Assembly: GCA_023416965.1 (NCBI GenBank)
Contig: JAEZGJ010000046.1
Span: 1 to 50,582 of the forward strand
Direction: 5' to 3'
DNA length: 50,582 bases
From: Pseudomonadota bacterium
Lineage (GTDB): Bacteria; Pseudomonadota; Alphaproteobacteria; Rhizobiales; Phreatobacteraceae
Part shown: positions 40,824 through 49,100 of the stretch, piece by piece
Layout of the letters: every line of letters begins with the position of its first letter
Numbering within the stretch: position 1 is the stretch's first letter
Translations under genes and position numbers: made by a program
Notes under the pieces: model-generated
Databases searched by the model: none
Told to the model about the DNA's origin: nothing
The model's input: the letters and a program-made list of their open reading frames with translations, nothing else

Positions 40824-41747
40824 TCAGCCCCACGGCCCGCCGCGGCGAGCCCGGCTGCCCCAGGGAGCGCCCTGCGGCTGGGCATAGCCGACATGGCCGC
40901 CGGTGCCCCATGCCTGGGCGAGCTGCTGCAGGGCGGCGATGCGGTTGCCGGTGTCGGGATGGGTCGAGAACAGGTTGTCCATGCGCTCGCCCGACAGCGG
41001 GTTGATGATGAACATGTGCGCCGTCTGCGGATTGTGCTCGGCCGTGCCGTTGACCGTGTGCGATCCGGCGATCTTGGCCAGCGCCGAAGCCAGCCAGATC
41101 GGGTTGCCGCAGATCTCCGCGCCCATCTTGTCCGCCTCGTATTCGCGCGAGCGGGAAATGGCCATCTGCACGATGGAGGCGGCCAGCGGCGCGAGGATCA
41201 TCATGGCGATGGTGCCGATGATGCCGAAGCCGTTGCGGTTCTCGCTGCTGCTGCTCCCCGAAAAGGCGGCAAAATTGGCGAGCATGGAGACGGCGCCGGC
41301 CAGCGTCGCGGTGACCGTCATGATCAGCGTGTCGCGGTTCTTGATGTGGGCGAGCTCGTGGGCGATGACGCCGGCCACCTCCTCGCGGGACAGGCTGTTG
41401 AGGAGGCCGGTATTGACCGCCACCGCGGCGTTCTCGGGATTGCGTCCGGTGGCGAAGGCGTTGGGCTGGTCCTCATGGATGATGAACAGGCGCGGCATGG
41501 GCATGCCGGCGCGCTGGGCCATGTCCCAGGTCATCTGGTAGAGGTCCGGGGCGGAGTGCTGGTCCACCTCCTGGGCGCCGTACATGTTGAGCACGGCCTT
41601 GTCGGACCCCCAGTAGCTCCAGAAATTCATGGCGGCGGCAATCGCCAGCGCGATCAGCATGCCGGCCTGGCCGCCGATGAGGAAGCCGACGCCCATGAAC
41701 AGGGCCGTCATGCCGGCGAGGAGGATGGCGGTCTTCATGTAGTTCAT
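40824..41747 (-). CDS. htpX: Membrane zinc metalloprotease HtpX
   Basis: This 307-residue M48 protease has two N-terminal membrane helices (about 5–40), the zinc motif HELAH at residues 130–134, two further hydrophobic segments (140–165 and about 175–195), and the third zinc ligand in EYEADKMGA. It degrades misfolded membrane proteins together with FtsH. Two in-frame methionines (positions 1 and 4) are possible starts; I use the first. The C-terminal tail is Gly/Ala/Arg-rich and variable in the family. It is divergent from fdxA. Confidence 0.95.
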   Translation of the reverse strand: MNYMKTAILLAGMTALFMGVGFLIGGQAGMLIALAIAAAMNFWSYWGSDKAVLNMYGAQEVDQHSAPDLYQMTWDMAQRAGMPMPRLFIIHEDQPNAFATGRNPENAAVAVNTGLLNSLSREEVAGVIAHELAHIKNRDTLIMTVTATLAGAVSMLANFAAFSGSSSSENRNGFGIIGTIAMMILAPLAASIVQMAISRSREYEADKMGAEICGNPIWLASALAKIAGSHTVNGTAEHNPQTAHMFIINPLSGERMDNLFSTHPDTGNRIAALQQLAQAWGTGGHVGYAQPQGAPWGSRARRGGPWG

Positions 41748-41899
41748 GGCGCGGATCCCCGTGGATTGCGGTCACTAGATCGTGTTCGTTCCGCCCGCGG
41801 ACAAGGGGCGTGTGCGCCGCACCATCCAATCGCTTGCGTACGAACGACCTCATCTGGTAATCCGCCAGATTGACCGCCGCCTCCTGCCGGAGATCCCGC

Positions 41900-42235
41900 A
41901 TGACCTATGTGGTCACCGAGAATTGCATCAAGTGCAAATATACCGACTGCGTCGAGGTGTGCCCGGTCGACTGCTTCTACGAGGGCGAGAATTTCCTCGT
42001 GATCCATCCGGACGAGTGCATCGACTGCGGTGTCTGCGAGCCCGAATGCCCGGCCGAGGCGATCAAGCCCGACACCGAACCGGGGCTGGAGAAATGGCTC
42101 GCCATCAACGCCGATTTCGCCGCGCAATGGCCGAACATCACGCAGAAGCGGGATCCGCTGCCCGACGCCAAGGAATGGGACGGCAAGCCCGGCAAGGAGC
42201 CGCTCCTGTCGTCCGCCCCCGGCACCGGCGACTGA
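41900..42235 (+). CDS. fdxA: Seven-iron ferredoxin FdxA
   Basis: The 111-residue protein binds one 3Fe-4S and one 4Fe-4S cluster. Visible cysteines are C9, C17 and C50 for the three-iron cluster, and C21, C40, C43 and C46 for the four-iron cluster, with extra cysteines at 12 and 25 as in Azotobacter ferredoxin I. The C-terminal extension (about 60–111) is typical of FdxA rather than short 2[4Fe-4S] ferredoxins. It is an essential or highly conserved electron carrier in alphaproteobacteria, although its partners are poorly known. The fdxA–carD–rpoH order seen here recurs in Rhizobiales. Confidence 0.96.
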   Translation: MTYVVTENCIKCKYTDCVEVCPVDCFYEGENFLVIHPDECIDCGVCEPECPAEAIKPDTEPGLEKWLAINADFAAQWPNITQKRDPLPDAKEWDGKPGKEPLLSSAPGTGD

Positions 42236-42636
42236 TCCGTCTCCGGTAACCACGCCCCGCGGAAACCGCCGCCGACGGCCGGCTCCGGCAGCCGTCGAAA
42301 CCGCAAGCCTTTGATTTCGGCGAAAATTGTGGTAAGGTCCTGCCACAGTCGATCAGAAAAGCGGTCCCACCGGTACGCTCCCCTCGCGCGGAGCGTTATT
42401 TTTCGGAAAACTCCGACAAATCGTCGCGATGGGCCCATTGAAGGGTGCTGATCGCGCCGCGGATGATCGTTTTCTCATCGCCTGACGTCAGGGGCCGGCC
42501 GGGCGATCTGCCTTGCCCGTGTTCCTTTCGCGCAAAACGCCACGGCGCTTCAGGGCGGCCGTGGGTCCGCCCCCCGCACCTGCGGGGCGGGCATCACCAG
42601 CGGCCCTCATCCGGCCGGCGAGGAGTAAGGCGCAGT
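42236..42636. other. Long intergenic region between fdxA and carD (401 bases)
   Basis: No gene is supported. A hairpin with arms GACGGC/GCCGTC at 42274–42296 follows the fdxA stop. An AT-richer island with TTGATT at 42311–42316 may hold the carD promoter. A separate terminator-like hairpin with a T-run lies at 42375–42403, followed by about 230 bases of leader up to carD. This hairpin between the apparent promoter and the gene could act as an attenuator or end a small transcript. Confidence 0.5.
42375..42403 (+). terminator. Terminator-like hairpin inside the fdxA–carD gap
   Basis: ACGCTCC (42375–42381) pairs with GGAGCGT (42390–42396) around an 8-base loop, followed by TATTTTT. The stem is only 7 bp but GC-rich and has a clear T-run. 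It is too far from fdxA (140 bases) to be its obvious first terminator, so a short RNA starting near 42310–42340 could end here. Confidence 0.6.
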
Positions 42637-43224
42637 ATGACCGTGAAGAAGAACGCGCAGACCCGTCAGGGCTTCAAGACGAACGAGTACATCGTCTATC
42701 CGTCCCACGGGGTCGGGCAGATCGTGTCGATCGAGGAGCAGGACATCGCTGGGTTCAAGCTCGAACTGTTCGTCATCACCTTCGAGAAGGACAAGATGAC
42801 GCTTCGGGTGCCGACCGCCAAAATCGCCCAGGTCGGAATGCGCAAGCTCGCCGAGCCCGAGGTCATGGCCAAGGCCATGGAGGTCCTCAAGGGCCGCGCC
42901 CGCGTCAAGCGCACCATGTGGTCGCGCCGCGCCCAGGAATACGAAGCGAAGATCAATTCCGGCGACCTCATCGCCATTTCCGAGGTCGTGCGCGACCTCT
43001 TCCGCTCCGACGCGCAGCCCGAGCAGTCCTACTCCGAGCGCCAGCTCTACGAACAGGCCCTCGACCGCATGGCGCGCGAGCTCGCCGCCGTGGAGCGGGT
43101 GGTCGAGACCGAGGCCGTCAAGCTGATCGAGGCCCAGCTTGCCAAGGGTCCGCGCCGCGGCCCGGCCAAGGCCGAGGCGGACGACGCCGACGAGAGCGAC
43201 GAGCCCGAGGTCGAGGCGGCCTGA
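42637..43224 (+). CDS. carD: CarD-family transcription factor
   Basis: The 195-residue protein has the CarD/TRCF RNA-polymerase-interacting domain at the N-terminus (FKTNEYIVYPSHGVGQIVSIEEQDIAG, residues about 13–40) and a helical DNA-contacting C-terminal region (KAMEVLKGRARVKRTMWSRRAQEYEAKINSGDL, SEVVRDLFR, ERQLYEQALDRMARELA). An acidic, disordered tail ends it. CarD stabilises open promoter complexes, especially at rRNA promoters. AGGAG lies at a good distance from the ATG. A strong terminator follows. Confidence 0.95.
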   Translation: MTVKKNAQTRQGFKTNEYIVYPSHGVGQIVSIEEQDIAGFKLELFVITFEKDKMTLRVPTAKIAQVGMRKLAEPEVMAKAMEVLKGRARVKRTMWSRRAQEYEAKINSGDLIAISEVVRDLFRSDAQPEQSYSERQLYEQALDRMARELAAVERVVETEAVKLIEAQLAKGPRRGPAKAEADDADESDEPEVEAA

Positions 43225-43252
43225 CCGTCCCGATCCCTTCGCTGGATCCCCG

Positions 43253-43281
43253 AAAAGCCCGGCCCTCGCGCCGGGCTTTTT
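43253..43281 (+). terminator. Rho-independent terminator after carD
   Basis: AAAAGCCCGG and CCGGGCTTTT are perfectly complementary 10-base arms around the loop CCCTCGCG, ending in five T residues. It lies 28 bases after the carD stop. Confidence 0.93.
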
Positions 43282-43440
43282 GCTGAGCGAAGGAAAGGAG
43301 CGGCATCTGTGCCATGCTCTCTCCTCACCAATGGGACCCCGGCGCGTCAGATGGTCGCAAATGGGGGCCCGGGAGCCCCGGCGGAGGTTGATCCGGGATG
43401 TGCGACGGGTCGTAATCGCCAGCGAAGAACAGGGGAAACC

Positions 43441-43450
43441 TGTCCGGACA
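43441..43450. promoter_or_regulatory. Short perfect palindrome before the rpoH-type gene
   Basis: TGTCCGGACA is a perfect 10-bp palindrome ending 16 bases before the start codon of the sigma factor gene. At this position it could be a repressor site or a small hairpin that controls access to the ribosome-binding site. A chance occurrence is also possible in such GC-rich DNA. Confidence 0.3.
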
Positions 43451-43466
43451 AGCAGGGAGCGCGGTG

Positions 43467-44339
<873 letters not shown>

Positions 44340-44342
44340 CGG

Positions 44343-44588
44343 TCAGTCCGCCAGCGGGCGGGCCTCCTCGGGAAGCATGATCGGAATGCCCTCGCGGATC
44401 GGATAGACCAGCTTAGCCGTGCGAGAGATGAGCTCGCCGGCCTCGGCGTCGTAATCGAGCGGCCCCTTGGTCACGGGGCAGACCAGCACTTCCAGCAGCC
44501 GGGGATCGACGGTGCCGGGCCGGGTCTGCGGAACGGCGGTCTTGGCTTCGGCGGGGCGCGGCTCGTCGTCGGGCGGAAGCGTGGACAT
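44343..44588 (-). CDS. Trm112-like protein (UPF0434)
   Basis: This 81-residue protein has the UPF0434/Trm112 core VDPRLLEVLVCPVTKGPLDYDAEAGELIS…YPIREGIPIMLPEEAR at residues 27–76. The core is preceded by about 26 disordered Pro/Glu-rich residues. Only one cysteine of the zinc-ribbon-like motif (CPVTKGPL) is kept, as is usual in bacterial members. Bacterial Trm112-like proteins may activate methyltransferases, but the function here is not known. It lies 69 bases downstream of the LON-domain gene and is probably in the same transcript. Confidence 0.92.
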   Translation of the reverse strand: MSTLPPDDEPRPAEAKTAVPQTRPGTVDPRLLEVLVCPVTKGPLDYDAEAGELISRTAKLVYPIREGIPIMLPEEARPLAD

Positions 44589-44657
44589 GGGAGCGATCTC
44601 CGGTTGGACGCGGGTGGCGGCCGGTCTAGCCCGTCCGGGCGCGCCGGGCCAGCGGGC

Positions 44658-45332
44658 TCAGTTCAGAGGCTGCTTGTCGTCGGCGGGCCTGTCCTTGGCA
44701 AGGGCGACCTCGGTGACGGCGACGAGAAGGGCGGCGCGGGTCTTCAGGTCCGGCGCCTCGAGGAGCGCCTGCTTCTCCTTCAAGCCCCAGGGCGACATCA
44801 TGCAGAGCGCGTTGACGAGGATTTCGGTCGGGGCGCGGCGGATGCCGTCCCAGTCCGCCTCCATGTCGTTGACGTCCAGGAATTCCTTGAGGGTCTTCAG
44901 CAGGCCGTCGCGGTCGACGTCGTCCTCGCCCACGCGGGCCTCGAAATCGCCCTCGTAGGGCGTGCAGTCGATCCGGCACTGGCGATAGGGGGTCGTGACC
45001 GGCAGTTCCTCGACGATGCGGAAGCGGGAAATGCCGGTGAGGCTCAGCATGTAGCGGCCGTCGCCGGACTCGGCGAGCTGGGTGATGCGGCCGACGCAGC
45101 CGACGGAGGAGAGGGCCGGGCGCTTGGCCTCCTCGTCGGCGGGCACCGGCTGCACCATGCCGATGAGGCGGCGGCCGGAGAGGAAGGCGTCGTCGACCAT
45201 GGCGAGGTAGCGCGGCTCGAAGATGTTGAGCGGCAGCTGTCCGCGCGGCAGCAGCAGCGCGCCGGGCAGCGGGAAGACGGGAACCACGTCCGGAAGATCG
45301 GACGGGCCGCGATAGGTGGTGTTGGTGGCCAT
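44658..45332 (-). CDS. LON substrate-binding-domain protein
   Basis: The 224-residue protein is a stand-alone N-terminal domain of Lon protease without ATPase or protease parts. It starts after a short leader with VVPVFPLPGALLLPRGQLPLNIFEPRYLAMVDDAF and has the typical IGMVQP and GCVGRITQ strands. The C-terminal half is helical (LLKTLKEFLDVNDMEADWD). Its cellular role is unknown; protein–protein recognition is assumed from the fold. The ATG at 45332 is preferred because the longer frame adds 14 non-conserved residues. The neighbouring Trm112-like gene is a conserved companion in alphaproteobacteria. Confidence 0.93.
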   Translation of the reverse strand: MATNTTYRGPSDLPDVVPVFPLPGALLLPRGQLPLNIFEPRYLAMVDDAFLSGRRLIGMVQPVPADEEAKRPALSSVGCVGRITQLAESGDGRYMLSLTGISRFRIVEELPVTTPYRQCRIDCTPYEGDFEARVGEDDVDRDGLLKTLKEFLDVNDMEADWDGIRRAPTEILVNALCMMSPWGLKEKQALLEAPDLKTRAALLVAVTEVALAKDRPADDKQPLN

Positions 45333-45416
45333 GGCATGGCTCCGTGGCACGACGGCAGGACGACTTGCTGTCATCTAGGCGCGCCGGCCGGCACTGCCAG
45401 CCCCGCGCCGATCAAT

Positions 45417-46019
45417 TCAGCGCGCCATCGCGTGATATTCGCCGTTCGGCCGCATATCCGTGGCAGAGGCCATGCGGTTGGACATGTTGTAGAAGGCGGC
45501 CGTCGCCGAGATGTCCCAGATGTCGCGATCGGAGAAGCCGGCGGCGCGCAGCGCCTCGCGGTCCGGCTCGTCCACCGTCCAGGGCGTCTCGGTCAGCTTC
45601 ACGGCGAAGTCGAGCATGGCGCGCTGGCGCGGGTCGAGCCGGGCGGCGCGATAGTTCATCACCAGCATCTCGCCGAGTTCGGGATCACCGGAAAGCTGGC
45701 GCACCGCCGCTCCATGGGCGGTGAGGCAATAGTAGCAGCGGTTCACTGCGGAGACGGCCACGGCGATCATCTCCCGCTCCAGCTTGCTGAGGCCGGAAGG
45801 CGCCAGCATCAGGTCGTTGTACATGGCCGAGAAGGCCCTGAGCTTGGCGAGGTCGTGGGCATAGGCCAGCAGCACGTTCGGCACGAAACCGATCTTCTCG
45901 CGGCACTTCTGGAAATAGGCCTCGGTCTCCGCATCGAGCGGCGCCGCAGGCAGGTCAAGCGCGGTGATCGGCCCTCCCTGCGGGGCAGGGGAGGTGGTGG
46001 TCGCAGGTCCCGACGGCAT
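45417..46019 (-). CDS. AhpD-like carboxymuconolactone-decarboxylase-domain protein (second copy)
   Basis: This 200-residue protein is a paralogue of the product of 27228–27797. Both share the FVPN start, the LEREMIAVAVSAVNRCYYCLTAHG redox segment (here C95, C98, H102), MNYRAARLDPRQRAMLDFAVKL, SDRDIWDISATAAFYNMSNRMA and the identical-style ending MRPNGEYHAMAR. The N-terminal ~20 residues are Pro/Thr-rich and differ. A GGGAG sequence precedes the ATG at 46019. It is divergent from the NAD-glutamate dehydrogenase gene and seems to be a single-gene unit. Peroxide reduction is the likely activity; substrate and reductant are unknown. Confidence 0.9.
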   Translation of the reverse strand: MPSGPATTTSPAPQGGPITALDLPAAPLDAETEAYFQKCREKIGFVPNVLLAYAHDLAKLRAFSAMYNDLMLAPSGLSKLEREMIAVAVSAVNRCYYCLTAHGAAVRQLSGDPELGEMLVMNYRAARLDPRQRAMLDFAVKLTETPWTVDEPDREALRAAGFSDRDIWDISATAAFYNMSNRMASATDMRPNGEYHAMAR

Positions 46020-46114
46020 GGCATATCTCCCGTTCCGGCCAGCGGCACGGCCAGGACGGGCCGGCGTCATCACGGCGTCGCAGGGTGGTAGCATGGCCCG
46101 GGAGCGGGGCGAAA

Positions 46115-46140
46115 TTGACTTTACGGCCGAGGGAGGCCGT
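46115..46140 (+). promoter_or_regulatory. Candidate promoter and small hairpin upstream of the glutamate dehydrogenase gene
   Basis: TTGACT at 46115–46120 is the best -35 in the 172-base divergent gap. Immediately after it ACGGCC (46123–46128) and GGCCGT (46135–46140) form a 6-bp inverted repeat around GAGGGA, placed where a -35/-10 spacer would be, so it could be an operator. No strong -10 is visible. Confidence 0.35.
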
Positions 46141-46191
46141 GGTCATCCTGCCGCACGGCGCCCCGACCGAATCCGGCGCGAGGAGACGAGC

Positions 46192-49100
46192 ATGACCAAT
46201 CGGGCCGAGGATGCGCGGGGGGCCGCGGCCATCATCGAGCAGGCCGGGATCATCCTGCGCGGAACCGAAGCCGGCATCCCGCCCGACTACGTCACCGATC
46301 TGTTCGGCCGCGCCGATGCCGAGGACGTCGTCGCCTACGACGCCCGCGACCTCGCGGCGCTGGCCTCGGCGAGCCACGCGGCGCTGCAGCGGCGCGTCCC
46401 AGGCAGGTCGTCGATCCGCCTCTTTGACCCCGAACCGACGTCGGCCGCCTCCCGCCTCGCCTCCGTCACGGTGATCGAGGTGGTCAACGACAACATGCCC
46501 TTCCTGGTCGATTCGGTCCTCGGCGTGCTCGCCGAACAGGGGCTGAAGGTCTGGCTGGTCGCCCATCCCATCCTCACCGTGGAGCGCGAGGCGGACGGCA
46601 CGCTCTCGGCCTATCGCGGCCTGGAGGCGGAGCCCGGCGCGAGCCGCGAAAGTCTCATCCATGTCCACGTCGACCGGATCGGGGAGGAGGCCCGGCGCAC
46701 CGCTCTGGTCGAGGAGCTGGAGGCGACGCTCGCCGACGTCAGGATCTGCGTCGCCGACTGGAAGCCGATGCAGGAGCGCGTGCGCGCCATCATCGAGGAC
46801 CTGAAATCCAATCCGGTCCTGCCGGTCACCGAGATGGCCGAAGGCATCCAGTTCCTCGAATGGCTGGTGGCCAACAATTTCACCCTGCTGGGCGTGCGCG
46901 ACTACGCCTATGTCGGCGGCGTCGCCGAGGGCCAGCTGGAGCCGGAATTCACCTCGGGGCTCGGCATCCTGCGCGACGAGAACGTGCGCATCCTCCGGCG
47001 CGGGGCCGACCTCGTGGTGATGACGCCGGAGCTGCGCGAGTTCCTGATGCAGCCGGTGCCGCTGATCATCACCAAGGCAAACGTGCGCTCTCGCGTGCAC
47101 CGGCGCATCCACATGGACTATGTCGGAGTCAAACGCTTCGACCGGCAGGGCCAGCTGATCGGCGAGGCGCGCATCGTCGGCCTCTTCACCTCCACCGCCT
47201 ATACGCGCTCCACCCGCACCATCCCCTATCTGAGGCGCAAGGTGGACCGGGTGCTGACGCGCGCCGGCTTCGATCCGGACGGCCATTCGGGCAAGGCGCT
47301 GGTCAACGTGCTGGAGAGCTATCCGCGCGACGAGCTGTTCCAGATCGACGACGAGACGCTGTTCAGCCACGCCATGGCGGTGATGCAGCTCGAGGACCGG
47401 CCGCGCGTCAGGGTCTTGCCGCGCGAGGACCGGTTCCACCGCTTCGTCTCGGTGATGGTCTACGTGCCGCGCGACCGGTTCGACACCACGGTCCGGCTCG
47501 CCATCGGCAACCACCTCGCCAGCGTCTATAACGGCCGCGTCTCGGCCTTCTATCCGTTCTTCCCCGACGGTCCGCTGACGCGGGTTCACTTCATCATCGG
47601 CCGCTCCGGCGGCGAGACGCCGCGTGTCGAGCGCACGGCTCTGGAGACGGCCGTCTCGCGCATCGTGCGGACCTGGAGCGACGGCCTCGGCGAGGCGCTG
47701 GCCCTCATCCACGGCCCGGCGCGGGCGGGCGATCTTGCGGCGCGCTACCGCGAGGCCTTCTCGGCCGCCTATCGCGAGGCGGTGCCGGCGGAGGACGCCA
47801 TCGGTGACATCCGCATCCTCGAAGGCCTGTCGGAAGCCCGGGCCCTCGCCATCGACTTCTATCGGCCCGACGCAGCCGAGCGGACCGAGGCGGGTCTCAA
47901 GGTCTTCTCCCGCGGCCGGCCGATCCCGCTCTCCGAGCGCGTCCCGATCCTGGAGGCCATGGGCTTCGCGGTGGTCGATGAGCGCACCTACGAGATCGCG
48001 CCTGCGGGCGCCGCGCCGGTCTGGCTGCACGACATGTCGCTCGCCCGCCCCGGCGGGCAGGTGATCGACCTCGAGGCGCTTGACGAGAAGCTGGAAGCCG
48101 CGCTGATGGCGGTGATGCGCGGCGAGGCGGAGAGCGACGGCTTCAACGCTCTCACGCTGGAAGCGGGGCTCGCCTGGCGCGACGTCGCCGTCATCCGCAC
48201 GCTGGCGCGCATGCTCCGGCAGATCCGCGCCCCCTTCAGCCAGGACTATCTGTGGGCGACGCTGCGCAAGCACGCGGCGATCGCCAAGGGCGTGGTGCTG
48301 ATGTTCCATCTGCGGTTCGATCCGCGGCTGTCGCTGACGGTCGAGGAGCGCAACGCCAAGCTCACCGACCTCCTCGGCCGCTTCGAGGAGAGCCTGAAAC
48401 AGGTCTCCTCCCTCGACGAGGACCGCATCCTCCGCGCCTTCATCAACCTGATCCAGGCGGCGGTGCGGACCAATTTCTACCAGACCGGCGAGGACGGCCA
48501 GGTTAGGCCGACCATCGCCATCAAGTTCGAGTCGAAGAAGATCGACAACCTGCCGGCGCCGCGGCCGCTCTACGAGATATTCGTCTATTCGCCGCGGGTC
48601 GAGGGCGTGCACATGCGCTTCGGCAAGGTGGCGCGCGGCGGCCTGCGCTGGTCGGACCGTCCGCAGGACTTCCGCACCGAGGTGCTCGGCCTCGTCAAGG
48701 CGCAGCAGGTGAAGAATGCCGTCATCGTGCCGGTCGGGGCCAAGGGAGGCTTCGTGCCGAAGCGGCTGCCGCCTCCCGCCCAGCGCGACGCCTGGCTGGC
48801 GGAGGGCACCGAATCCTATCGCATCTTCGTGCGCGCCCTGCTGCAGCTCACCGACAATATCGACGGCACGGCCATCGTGCCGCCGCCCGAGACGGTGCGC
48901 CACGACGGCGACGATCCCTATCTGGTCGTCGCCGCCGACAAGGGCACGGCGACCTTCTCCGACATCGCCAACCAGCTCTCCCTCGACAAGGGCCACTGGC
49001 TCGGCGACGCCTTCGCCTCGGGCGGCAGCCAGGGCTACGACCACAAGGGCATGGGCATCACCGCCCGCGGCGCCTGGGAAGCGGTGAAGCGGCATTTCCG

